Below the pieces are notes generated by a model. The model had not been told where the DNA came from and searched no databases. It was given only the letters and a program-made list of their open reading frames with translations. Both the position numbers and the translations under genes were made by a program. Source: Winogradskyella wandonensis (GTDB lineage: Bacteria > Bacteroidota > Bacteroidia > Flavobacteriales > Flavobacteriaceae). From it: 64,000 nt of DNA. The stretch lies in assembly GCF_004346845.1 (NCBI RefSeq), contig NZ_SMGI01000004.1, forward strand, positions 186,001 through 250,000. Direction: 5' to 3'. Within the stretch, counting starts at the first letter, position 1. Each line of letters opens with the position of its first letter. This document shows positions 15,950-24,995 of the stretch, piece after piece.

Positions 15950-15978
15950 AAAAAGCTTCTCATTTGAGAAGCCTTTTT
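15949..15978 (-). terminator. Terminator downstream of the T9SS amylase gene
   Basis: GCTTCTCA and TGAGAAGC form an 8-bp stem with a 2-base centre, flanked by an A-run on the left and a T-run on the right, so it can work on both strands. It lies 20 bases beyond the stop of the minus-strand amylase gene and closes that operon. Confidence 0.8.
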
Positions 15979-15997
15979 CTACTATATGAACTTGACA

Positions 15998-18913
15998 TTA
16001 AAGTTTAATTAGTTTTGAAGTGCTTATTTGATTACTTTCATTTTTCGCCCTTAAAATATAAACGCCAGTTTTTAAACTAGAAATGTCGAACGAATCTGAG
16101 CTATTAAAATAACCTTTATACCATTTTATTAACTTGCCTGATAAATCATAGATTTCTACATCAGATATATTTGAGTTTATTTGAAATGATGTATTCGCCG
16201 GATTAGGATAAATATTAAAAGTATTAAATGATACATCATTAGTGCTTAATGCAGCTACCGATTGGTTACCAAAGATTCTAAATTGTCCAGCAGGTACAGT
16301 TATAGAAGTCGTAGAACCAGGAACAGTTGTTGTTCCAGTTTCGTCCATTAAATCATACCAAGTCGTAACTCCAGCTGTAAATACTGGATCTATATTTTGA
16401 GATACAACATCGAAATTAGCGATGATAAAAACATCATTAAGTTCTGTGTTTGCAATACTATTATCAAATACACGAATTGAAGGTGTAAAATCTGTAGAAT
16501 TCGAGAAAATAGTATAATCGCCTTCAAAAACGTCTTCTGTAGTTTTAAGAGCATGTAGGCGTGCCCAATCACTATAGATTTGAGAGCGCAACGCATCAGA
16601 AAGCCAATTATTTGTCCATTGTGGTTGTGGCTTTGTATCTAATTTACAATCACCAGGAGCGGCATCACCTTCTGTATTTACTGTTCCATTTGTGCAAGTA
16701 AATATTGAGTTTTCCATACCTAACTCTCCAAAATGCCAAATCATTTTAGGGCCAGGCACCATTACAGAAACTGCTCCTAATGCGGACATTCTAGAAAGTG
16801 CTGTATTAAGGTCAGTGACATTATAACCACCAAAATTTTTACCGTTGATAATGTTGTTATACATTAAACGTTCTTCGTCATGACTTTCTGGGTATCCGAT
16901 AACTCTTGGACCATTAAAACCAGCTCTGTCTTTATGTCCCATGCGTCTTATATCCTTATTTAAATCCTGTCCCATAGTAAGCTCGTTGTAAGGTCCAGTC
17001 ATTTTACCCCACATCATAACACCTTTACCTTCATCAAGACGGTAATTTGCCCATTCTTTTTCTTCATTATCAGAACCTAAATGCTCAAAAATTGAATAGT
17101 GGTCTGGGTCAATTGCCCACAGATGGTCGATATATTCTTTTAAAACGTCTATTCGGTCTTGCTGGTAGTTTTGCGTACAACCAAAATCACCATCAAAAGT
17201 GCCATTTCCGCAGTTTTGTGTAAAGCCTTTTGTTAAATCCCAACGGTATCCATCTATTTTGTATTCTTCTATCCAGTAGGCAGTAACTTGCTTAACGTAA
17301 TCTCTAGTTAATGTATTACTATGATCAAAATCACTACCAACATTAAAAGAATGCGTAGGAAAAACGTTAAAGTAAGGGTTTTCTGTTGATGGGCCACCCC
17401 AACCGTCGCCGTCTGGATCATCCATCCACATACGGACGAGAGGATTACGACCAAAAGCATGATTAAAAGCAATATCTAAGATAACGGCAATTCCATTTTG
17501 ATGACAAACATCAACTAATTCCTTAAATTTTTCTGGTGTGCCATAAAACTTATCTAATGCCATATGGAAGGCTGTATTGTAGCCCCAACTTTCGTTGCCT
17601 TCAAACTCCATAACTGGCATTAATTCGATAGCATTCACACCAAGATTTTTGAAATAATCTATCCTGTCTATTATGTCTTGGTAATTTCTGTTAGCATCGA
17701 AATCTCTAACTAAAAGTTCGTAAACAATAAGGTCTTCTTCTTTTGGTTTGTTAAAGTTTGTAACAACCCAATTATAAGGTGTTTGTCCCGTTTGTAATAC
17801 GGTTACTTCGCGTTCTTGCCCAGTAGGATAAGCTGGTAAATTAGGATAAGACGACGCAGGAATAAATGGGTCGTCAAATGGAGATAATACAAGCGTTGAA
17901 TAAGGATCTGCTACTTTGACTAATACTGGAGAGCCACTAATAGGTGTGGTGTCGTATACCCAATATTGATAAGTTTCAATTTGTCCTGAAGTAAGTCCTG
18001 TAATTTCTAACCAATATTTACCAGTAACAGGATCCCGTTTCATAACATCGGATGCTTGAGGTTGGTAATTGTTAAAGCTTCCAGCGACTTCAACAAAATC
18101 TTTATTAGGTGCTGTAAGCACTAATGTCGCCTTAGTTGCATCAGTGGAGTCATAATTAATTCCGTCAACTAAACCTGCTGGCAATGCTTCTTCTACAACT
18201 GTTGGACTTACTATTACTTCTATGGTACCTTCTATATCGATATTGTTGTTAGAAGGCGGATTGCCTGTAAAAGTAACAGTACCGCTAGATGTTATATTAG
18301 TAATTGTATTGGAGCATCTAGGAAAACCACAAGTTCCACTTAAAGGGGTGTTACTTGCTGTACCAGAATAAGAAATAGAATATGTCGCTCCAAATTGGGT
18401 GTTTCCTTCAAATTCTATTTCTGTTTCTATAAATAAATCGTCACCAGAATTAAGAATAACGGTATTTTGCGTCGGATTTATAAAAACAATTTTCCCGAGT
18501 CCTAAGTCTTTAAAATTATCGCCACTTTGATTACTTCCATCTTGAGATTTTATAAGGAAACCTATTGTTGCTATACCGGTATTGTTAAAAAAATCGGTTG
18601 GTATACCAAAATTAAAAGAATATGTACCGTCGTTATTGTTTGTAAATTTTGCAGTTTCAGGAGAGTTACTAAAATCCGTACCTGTAGCTGTAGGGTTGTT
18701 TATTTGAGTACCATTATCGGTGATATGCCAAGCCCATAAATAAATATCAGACACACCCCATTCCGTTATTGGATTAAATCCAGAAACAGTTAAAGTAACG
18801 TTGTTATCCGTTTCTTCAAAAAATTCAGGAGACCAAGTAAAGGTTTGTGCCTTTACTGTTGCAGATGTATAAATTATACCAATTAGTAATAGTAAAGTTT
18901 TTTTCATTTTCAT
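15998..18913 (-). CDS. Secreted GH13 alpha-amylase with T9SS sorting domain
   Basis: A 971-residue exported enzyme. It has a signal peptide (KKTLLLLIGIIYTSATVKAQ), an N-terminal beta-rich region of about 240 residues, a carbohydrate-module-like domain (about 255-360), a GH13 barrel (about 390-800), and a C-terminal T9SS type A domain starting near FNIYPNPA. Catalytic residues visible are the nucleophile D559 (GYRWDLTKG), the acid/base E610 (IFEHLG) and D679 (ESHDEERL). It would cut starch or glycogen outside the cell to feed SusCDE. It is the last gene of the minus-strand susC-D-E unit, separated from susE by a strong hairpin. Exact bond specificity is not readable. Confidence 0.92.
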   Translation of the reverse strand: MKMKKTLLLLIGIIYTSATVKAQTFTWSPEFFEETDNNVTLTVSGFNPITEWGVSDIYLWAWHITDNGTQINNPTATGTDFSNSPETAKFTNNNDGTYSFNFGIPTDFFNNTGIATIGFLIKSQDGSNQSGDNFKDLGLGKIVFINPTQNTVILNSGDDLFIETEIEFEGNTQFGATYSISYSGTASNTPLSGTCGFPRCSNTITNITSSGTVTFTGNPPSNNNIDIEGTIEVIVSPTVVEEALPAGLVDGINYDSTDATKATLVLTAPNKDFVEVAGSFNNYQPQASDVMKRDPVTGKYWLEITGLTSGQIETYQYWVYDTTPISGSPVLVKVADPYSTLVLSPFDDPFIPASSYPNLPAYPTGQEREVTVLQTGQTPYNWVVTNFNKPKEEDLIVYELLVRDFDANRNYQDIIDRIDYFKNLGVNAIELMPVMEFEGNESWGYNTAFHMALDKFYGTPEKFKELVDVCHQNGIAVILDIAFNHAFGRNPLVRMWMDDPDGDGWGGPSTENPYFNVFPTHSFNVGSDFDHSNTLTRDYVKQVTAYWIEEYKIDGYRWDLTKGFTQNCGNGTFDGDFGCTQNYQQDRIDVLKEYIDHLWAIDPDHYSIFEHLGSDNEEKEWANYRLDEGKGVMMWGKMTGPYNELTMGQDLNKDIRRMGHKDRAGFNGPRVIGYPESHDEERLMYNNIINGKNFGGYNVTDLNTALSRMSALGAVSVMVPGPKMIWHFGELGMENSIFTCTNGTVNTEGDAAPGDCKLDTKPQPQWTNNWLSDALRSQIYSDWARLHALKTTEDVFEGDYTIFSNSTDFTPSIRVFDNSIANTELNDVFIIANFDVVSQNIDPVFTAGVTTWYDLMDETGTTTVPGSTTSITVPAGQFRIFGNQSVAALSTNDVSFNTFNIYPNPANTSFQINSNISDVEIYDLSGKLIKWYKGYFNSSDSFDISSLKTGVYILRAKNESNQISTSKLIKL

Positions 18914-18924
18914 TTTTTTAAAAG

Positions 18925-18950
18925 AAAAGGCTATGATATCATAGCCTTTT
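18925..18950 (-). terminator. Hairpin between susE and the amylase gene
   Basis: A perfect 26-base palindrome with arms AAAAGGCTATGAT and its complement, followed on the minus strand by a T-rich stretch. It sits between susE and the amylase and is likely an internal terminator or mRNA-stabilising hairpin that lowers amylase expression relative to susCDE. Confidence 0.7.
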
Positions 18951-18994
18951 CAGATTCTAATTATTTAGCATAATTATATTTTAATAAACTAAAA

Positions 18995-20170
18995 TTACTC
19001 TAGAGTAATTGTTTTATTTACAGTGTCAATAATTGTAAAATATTGGCCAGTTTCTCCAATAAACATGAAGTTATTATCGCCATCCATTGCATTAGTTAAT
19101 TTAGGATCAATTGTATATCCTGCATCAGCATAGTGAGGATAGTTTAATCCAGACCCCCAATCTGCATTGGCTGTAAAGAATCTAAAGTTAGCATCACCTT
19201 CGTTACGGTAATTAACCCATCCTTGGTAAATACCGTTACCTTCGCAAACTAATTGCACAGGAGTTTCCCAAGACCAATCTGCGTCGGTTAATCCAAATCC
19301 AACACCATAAAGGATGTCTAAATCACATTCTCCAGTTGCAGTAGGAGCATCTAAAGTTATAGTTTTGTTTACTGTGTCGATAACTAAATAGTACAATCCT
19401 GAATCTCCTGTAAACAAGAAATTCTGGTCGCCATCCATAGCATTTTCAAATCTAGAGTCTATTGTATACCCTGCATCAGCAAAGAATGGATAGTTTTGTC
19501 CAGAACCCCAATCTGCATTAGCTGTAAAAAATCTAAAGTTCGCGTCATTATCACTTGTAAAAGCAATATTTCCTGAGTATACGCCGTTACCAGAACATTT
19601 TGCTTGCTGAGGTGTTTCCCATGACCAGTTTGCAAAAGTTACTCCAGCACCTACTAACCATAGTTGATCTAAATCGCATACCGCAGCATCAGCTCCTGTA
19701 TTTTCTAACCAAGTTATGGTTATAGTTTGAGTAGGAGAAAAATTAGCTTCTCCACTGCCCACAGTAGATTGTAATCTAAAGTAAACATCCACAGAATTTG
19801 GAGCATCTGTGTTTGGGTCATCATCAGAACCAGCTTCAACTGCGTAAGCAACAAAATCACCTACTGTTAGTGCAATCTCGTTACCAGAAGAAGTTCCAAC
19901 GTTTTCTGCGTCAGTAAAGTCACCTGTAATTGACTTTTGCAATGTATAAACAACATTTGTTGGAACACCAACATCTGCTGATTGCCATGTGAAACGTTCA
20001 GCTATGTTAGATGATGTTGCAAAAGAAATTAAATATTCAGATAAAAATGAATTTGTAAAAACTAATTCATCATTGTTATTGGCTATAAAAACTACGTCAT
20101 CTTCAGACTTACAGCCGTTAAAATTTAATAAGGCAAAGATGAAAAGGCCTATAATTGATAATTTTTTCAT
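18995..20170 (-). CDS. SusE/SusF-like surface starch-binding lipoprotein with duplicated module
   Basis: A 391-residue lipoprotein: the signal peptide ends in FNGC (Cys about residue 20), giving an SPII site. Residues about 25-160 resemble the SusE N-terminal domain (FTNSFLSEYLISFATSSN). Two tandem modules of about 110 residues follow, from about C165 and from about C282, each with NFRFFTANADWGSG, ADAGYTID, NAMDGD and a closing TVNKTIT. Aromatic residues in these repeats (W, Y) would contact glucose chains. It would sit on the cell surface and hold maltooligosaccharides for SusC. It lies downstream of susD by 21 bases. Confidence 0.88.
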   Translation of the reverse strand: MKKLSIIGLFIFALLNFNGCKSEDDVVFIANNNDELVFTNSFLSEYLISFATSSNIAERFTWQSADVGVPTNVVYTLQKSITGDFTDAENVGTSSGNEIALTVGDFVAYAVEAGSDDDPNTDAPNSVDVYFRLQSTVGSGEANFSPTQTITITWLENTGADAAVCDLDQLWLVGAGVTFANWSWETPQQAKCSGNGVYSGNIAFTSDNDANFRFFTANADWGSGQNYPFFADAGYTIDSRFENAMDGDQNFLFTGDSGLYYLVIDTVNKTITLDAPTATGECDLDILYGVGFGLTDADWSWETPVQLVCEGNGIYQGWVNYRNEGDANFRFFTANADWGSGLNYPHYADAGYTIDPKLTNAMDGDNNFMFIGETGQYFTIIDTVNKTITLE

Positions 20171-20191
20171 TTTATAATCGTGTTTTGTTAA

Positions 20192-21793
20192 TTAGTATCC
20201 TGGATTTTGTTGTAAGTTGGTATTAACACCTAAATCATTTGCTGGCAGTGGCATTAAATCTCTAAATGCACTAGTTGTAGTACCTTGTGGAACTCCACCT
20301 TTCCATGCCCATGTTCCTTGAGTAGAGAAGCGACCGTATCTTATTAAGTCGGTTCTTCTATGTCCTTCCCAATATAATTCTCTCGAACGCTCGTCTAGAA
20401 TAAAATCTAAAGTCAAATCAGAAGCTGATATATTGCCACTTGAGTCGCCATATGCGCGTTCTCTTATTTCGTTTACAAAGCCTAAAGCAGTAGACATATC
20501 ACCGCCGCCACCTCTTAGATGGGCTTCAGCATACATTAAATACACGTCTGCTAGTCTAAACATAGGGAAATCTATATCTGCGTGCTCGCCTGATGGATCG
20601 TTACCTTGGTTACCATTTACATCGACGTTTTTCCATTTTGTTACAGCGTATCCATTAGTAAATGAGCCTATGTCTTCAATTTCTTTGGATTGTCCACTAG
20701 TGAAAAATAAAGCTCGCTGATCGGCTGAGTTTTCTTCACCTGGAAATTGTTCTACAAAAGTTGGCGTAGTTCTTAGACCACCCCAGCCTCCATTGATACC
20801 AAATTCAGAAGGAGACATTGTTCCACCAACAGGTGCATGAACCAAGAAAGTAGTTCCTGCATAGGACTGAATATTTAAGCCGTCAAATGGCACAGTAAAA
20901 ATAACTTCTTCTTCGGCTCCGTTTCGGTCGTTATCTGCCAAGAAAGAATATTGATATGGGATTTGAGGAATGGTATATCCAGAACCTATAATTTGATTTG
21001 CATAGGTAATAACATCACTATATCTAGCGGTTCCAGTATATACTTCGGCATTCATGTATAGCTTAGCTAAAAGCATCCAAACTGCTGCTCTGTCTGCTCT
21101 TCCGTATGCGTTAGATCGTGGTGCTGGGATTTCAGATTCGATAGCTAACAATTCAGATTCAATAAAATCGAATAAATCTGAACGCATAATTTGTGGAGGT
21201 AAGAAACTTCCAACAGGGTCGTCCTCTGTAACAAAAGGAACATTACCAAATAAATCCATAGCATGATAGTAGGCAAGTGCTCTTAAGAAACGAGCCTCCA
21301 CTCTATATCCGTTTACAACAGCTTTAAATTCATCTGTTTCACCACGTGCGTCTAATTTTTCAGGAGTAGTCTGTCTTAAGAACTCATTGACCAAAGTTAC
21401 TTGGAATATAGTTCTATTATAAGCTGCTCTAGTAAAGTCATTACCAGCTGTCCAAGTTTGGGTGTTTAAAGCTCTAATACCACCATCATTCCAACCAATA
21501 ATAGCTTCATCTGTTGGTAATTCTTGACATTTCCATATGGATCTGATGTATCCAGAGGCACCTTCGTCATCAGAGACAATATCTGGTTGCCCTGTAGTAT
21601 TCTGCCCAGTCACAGCCAAACCTGCATATAATTTAGCAAAAGCTTGTTCGTAGCCTTCTTCTGTGGCAAATGCAGCTTCCGCAGTAAGACGGTTGTCTTC
21701 TGGGACTAAATCTAAACGACTTTCACACGATTGCATAAAGGCAATAATGGTCAAAGACATAAAGATTGTCTTAATTGATTTTAATCTTAACAT
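20192..21793 (-). CDS. susD: RagB/SusD-family nutrient-binding outer-membrane lipoprotein
   Basis: A 533-residue SusD-like lipoprotein. The signal peptide ends in MQSCES, with the lipidated Cys about residue 23. The family layout is visible: N-terminal region with EGYEQAFAKLYAGLA, the TPR-like helices, ALAYYHAMDLFGNVPFVTED (about residues 170-190), and the C-terminal RLADVYLMYAEAHLRGG and DERSRELYWEGHRRTDLIRYGRF motifs. It would form the lid over the SusC channel and bind alpha-glucan oligosaccharides. It follows susC by 34 bases. Substrate is inferred from the surrounding GH13/31/65/97 genes. Confidence 0.94.
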   Translation of the reverse strand: MLRLKSIKTIFMSLTIIAFMQSCESRLDLVPEDNRLTAEAAFATEEGYEQAFAKLYAGLAVTGQNTTGQPDIVSDDEGASGYIRSIWKCQELPTDEAIIGWNDGGIRALNTQTWTAGNDFTRAAYNRTIFQVTLVNEFLRQTTPEKLDARGETDEFKAVVNGYRVEARFLRALAYYHAMDLFGNVPFVTEDDPVGSFLPPQIMRSDLFDFIESELLAIESEIPAPRSNAYGRADRAAVWMLLAKLYMNAEVYTGTARYSDVITYANQIIGSGYTIPQIPYQYSFLADNDRNGAEEEVIFTVPFDGLNIQSYAGTTFLVHAPVGGTMSPSEFGINGGWGGLRTTPTFVEQFPGEENSADQRALFFTSGQSKEIEDIGSFTNGYAVTKWKNVDVNGNQGNDPSGEHADIDFPMFRLADVYLMYAEAHLRGGGGDMSTALGFVNEIRERAYGDSSGNISASDLTLDFILDERSRELYWEGHRRTDLIRYGRFSTQGTWAWKGGVPQGTTTSAFRDLMPLPANDLGVNTNLQQNPGY

Positions 21794-21827
21794 AGCATTT
21801 TCAATTTATAATTAGTCTTCATTTTTT

Positions 21828-24716
21828 TTAGAATGTAAGGTTTAATCCAAACACAACACTTCTTGCTCTTGGATAAAAGTTGTTATCGATACCGTTAGCA
21901 ATTTCCGGGTCTAATCCATCATAATCTGTAATCACAAAAAGGTTTGTTCCCGTAAGAGATGCTCTAACTTTAAGATTTTCGAATGGTAATTGGTATCCCA
22001 AAGAAAGGTTGTCTAACCTAACAAAATCAGCACGTCTTACGTAGTAATCAGAGAATAATTGCTGATTCGCAAACCCTGTGTATAAATAGCTTGCATTAAC
22101 ATTTGGTTGAAAGGCTCCTGGTGCATTTATGGCAGTCGCAAGAGCGCCATTACTAGAAGCTACGTTATTATATACATAGTTTCCAAAACTTCCTCTAAAA
22201 GTAAAGCTTAAATCAAAAGCCTTATAACTAAAATTATTGGTGAAACCAATAAACGCATCTGGAGTCGCTTTTTTATAAGCTTGTCTGTCTGCAGTAGTGA
22301 TTTGGTTATCTCCATTAACATCAACATAAGCACCTTCTATAGGGTTTCCATCGGTGTCGTATACTTGCCTGAAAACAAAAAATGTAGATGGATCAAAACC
22401 TGGTCTTAAAATTTGAATAGTATTTCCTGTACCACCAGAAATACCTCCAGTTGGTATAGAAAAATCTGGATTATCAGTTAAACTTAGATTTTCAACCTCT
22501 ACGTCTTGGAATGTTATATTGAAGTTAGTATCCCAATTTAAATTGTCTGATTGAATAATTTTACCATTCAAATTTAATTCTATACCTCTACTTGTTAATT
22601 CACCAACATTTGTAAGAATTTGGTCGGTAAGGTTTGAGCCAGCAGGTACTGGTACAAAAGATAATAAGTCCTTTGTTTCATTATAATAAGCATCTACTGA
22701 ACCTGTTAATCGGTCATTGAATAATCCAAAATCTAAAGCGAGGTTGTAGTTTGTAGTTTCTTCCCATTTTAAATTTTCATCGAATCCATTTGGACGTAAT
22801 GTAGGAATAAACTGCCCGTTGTTGAAGAAGCTTACTTGGTCATTAATAGCAGGCGTATAAACACCCAAGTATGCGTAGTTATTACCTACTTCTTGGTTAC
22901 CGGTTACACCCCAACCACCTCTAAGTTTTAAGTTAGAAATAAATGAGTCTTTCATAAAGTCTTCGTTGCTGATTTTCCAACCAAATGATGCTCCAGGGAA
23001 ATAACCTGTACGATTATCCGGAGAGAAGCGAGAAGAAATATCCGCTCTGTAACTTAAAGATAATAAGTATTTATCATCGTGATCAAAACTAGCTCTTGCA
23101 AAATAAGATTCTAAGCCGTTTCTATTAATTATTTCTGGATTAGTAATTAAAGCACCACCAGCACCAGTTAAGGTTTGATTAGAACTAATGTAAAACTCTT
23201 GATAAGCATGTCCAGCTGTAAGGTCTACCACAGTATTTATCGACTCAACATCTTTCTTATAGTTAAAATAAAAGTCAAGTGACGTATTTCTGTTTAATCC
23301 AGAATAGAAATTTTGAAAAGCAAAAGCGTTAGGATTATTAGGATTAGCTATATTAAATTGTTTTCCGTCATTCTCTGCGTAATCAATACCAGCATTTAAG
23401 TTAAAACGTAAATCTTTTAAAAACCAAAATTTATAATCGATGTTGAAGTTTGATATTAAACGCTTCGAGCGGTTATTATTTTGATTATCTTCTAATAGAG
23501 ATAGAGGATTTCTAGGAGCCAAGTTGTCTCCTAATTCCGTGAAATTACCATTTTGATCAAAAATCGGTTGCGTTGGATCAAAGGCTACAGCAGCCCCGAT
23601 GGCACCTGTATCTGCATAAGAATACTCATCAATAATACCTTTTGCAGTTAATGTTAATTTTAAATCATTATCTAATAGGCGCTGTACAAATGCAGTATTT
23701 AAAGCATTTCTTTCGTATAAATCCGTTCTAAGTGTACCTTGTTGAGATACGTGGTTAAGATTAACTCTAAAATTAAAGTTTTCGTAACCCTTAGAGGCAG
23801 TAACATTGTGTATTGCTCCTGTAGCTCTTTGATAAATTTCATCTTGCCAGTCGGTATTAGCATTGCCTGTCAAAGAAGTATCAAAAGCGGGTGAGATGTT
23901 AGCTAAGTTTCTGTACTGATCAGCACTTAAAACGTCTACTGTGTTGGTGACCTCTTGTACAGAAGCTTTTAAATCATACTCGATTTCTAATGGAGAATTT
24001 GTCTTACCCTTTTTGGTTGTAATTAAAATTACACCGTTAGAGGCTCTAGATCCATAAATAGCTGTAGCAGATGCGTCTTTAAGAACCACAAAATCTTCAA
24101 TATCTGCTGGGTTAATAGCATTCAATGCGTTTCTTACACCTTGAACACCTCTTTGGTCTAAAGGTAATCCATCGACGACAATTAGTGGAGATTGATTAGC
24201 CGATAAAGACGATATACCACGGATTTGAATTTGAGAACCTTCACCTGCGGCACCACCGTTATTTGTAATCCTAACACCTGCAGATTTACCAGCTAATAAT
24301 TGTTCTGGAGCCACAATTGCTCCACGGTTAAAGTCTTCGTCAGAAACTTTGTCTACGGCTCCAGTAGCATCTTGCTTGGTAGTAGAACCATAACCTATTA
24401 ATACAATTTCATCTAGTTGTGCAGCGTCCTCTTGTAACACCACGTCAATTTTAGATTGTCCATTGTAAACTATTTCTTGATTAACGAAACCAACGAAAGA
24501 AAATACTAAAGTATCGCCGTTATTTACACTTAGGCTATACTTACCATCGAAATCTGTCGACGTTCCAGTGGTAGTTCCTTTAATAATGACATTTACTCCA
24601 GGTAATGGCATTGAGTTAGAACCATCTGTTACAGTTCCTGATACAGTGGATTGTGCAAACAGAGTTGCAGGTACCAAAAGAACACAAAACAAAATGGCAT
24701 TTAAAAATGTTTTCAT
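21828..24716 (-). CDS. susC: SusC/RagA-family TonB-dependent outer-membrane transporter
   Basis: A 962-residue TonB-linked transporter. In order: signal peptide (to about residue 21, LFAQ), a carboxypeptidase-D-regulatory-like domain (about 24-100, VSGTVTDGSNSMPLPGVNVIIKG), the plug with the SusC signature region (DASATAIYGSRASNGVILITTKKG), then the beta-barrel ending in a C-terminal phenylalanine (VVFGLNLTF). It would import maltooligosaccharides in a TonB-dependent way with SusD. It is the first gene of the minus-strand operon and is divergent from the lacI-type gene. No canonical TAnnTTTG is seen in its upstream region, but the operator palindrome lies 110 bases upstream. Confidence 0.95.
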   Translation of the reverse strand: MKTFLNAILFCVLLVPATLFAQSTVSGTVTDGSNSMPLPGVNVIIKGTTTGTSTDFDGKYSLSVNNGDTLVFSFVGFVNQEIVYNGQSKIDVVLQEDAAQLDEIVLIGYGSTTKQDATGAVDKVSDEDFNRGAIVAPEQLLAGKSAGVRITNNGGAAGEGSQIQIRGISSLSANQSPLIVVDGLPLDQRGVQGVRNALNAINPADIEDFVVLKDASATAIYGSRASNGVILITTKKGKTNSPLEIEYDLKASVQEVTNTVDVLSADQYRNLANISPAFDTSLTGNANTDWQDEIYQRATGAIHNVTASKGYENFNFRVNLNHVSQQGTLRTDLYERNALNTAFVQRLLDNDLKLTLTAKGIIDEYSYADTGAIGAAVAFDPTQPIFDQNGNFTELGDNLAPRNPLSLLEDNQNNNRSKRLISNFNIDYKFWFLKDLRFNLNAGIDYAENDGKQFNIANPNNPNAFAFQNFYSGLNRNTSLDFYFNYKKDVESINTVVDLTAGHAYQEFYISSNQTLTGAGGALITNPEIINRNGLESYFARASFDHDDKYLLSLSYRADISSRFSPDNRTGYFPGASFGWKISNEDFMKDSFISNLKLRGGWGVTGNQEVGNNYAYLGVYTPAINDQVSFFNNGQFIPTLRPNGFDENLKWEETTNYNLALDFGLFNDRLTGSVDAYYNETKDLLSFVPVPAGSNLTDQILTNVGELTSRGIELNLNGKIIQSDNLNWDTNFNITFQDVEVENLSLTDNPDFSIPTGGISGGTGNTIQILRPGFDPSTFFVFRQVYDTDGNPIEGAYVDVNGDNQITTADRQAYKKATPDAFIGFTNNFSYKAFDLSFTFRGSFGNYVYNNVASSNGALATAINAPGAFQPNVNASYLYTGFANQQLFSDYYVRRADFVRLDNLSLGYQLPFENLKVRASLTGTNLFVITDYDGLDPEIANGIDNNFYPRARSVVFGLNLTF

Positions 24717-24825
24717 AAATTATTTTTAAGTTAATTGCTTTAGTTTATTTAACCATATTTTCACTTCTCGGGTTAAATTTATGTAAATTTAGAGCGTCGA
24801 TTGTGTTAAAAAACATGACAAGCAT

Positions 24826-24843
24826 CACGAAAACGTTTTCGTG
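24826..24843. promoter_or_regulatory. LacI-family operator palindrome
   Basis: CACGAAAACGTTTTCGTG is a perfect 18-base palindrome with a central CG, the form bound by LacI/GalR-family regulators. It lies in the divergent region between susC and the lacI-type gene, 110 bases from susC and 153 bases from the regulator start. It is the best candidate for the control site of this locus. Confidence 0.75.
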
Positions 24844-24968
24844 TTAAAAACTTTTTGATAAAAGAAACTTGATGCATAATTTCAGAAAAAAATAAGAATT
24901 TCACAATAGCGAATATGTTAAATTATCAGGTCTACATTTATAAAATGGAAATAGAAAGGCTGATTTCG

Positions 24969-24976
24969 TAAATTTG
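24969..24976 (+). promoter_or_regulatory. Bacteroidota-type -7 element of the lacI-type gene
   Basis: TAAATTTG matches TAnnTTTG and lies 19 bases before the ATG at 24996. No TTG is present at the -33 distance. Confidence 0.5.
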
Positions 24977-24995
24977 AAATCTAAAAGTTAACTTA

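Noticed and set aside
15708..15950. A possible minus-strand reading frame across the tRNA region.
   Set aside because: It covers the tRNA-Leu gene, its terminator and a palindromic repeat, so it is a chance frame.
15748..15978. A complete integrative element with attachment sites at the tRNA-Leu.
   Set aside because: Only about 100 bases lie between the two tRNA-end copies and no integrase gene is present; at most a remnant.
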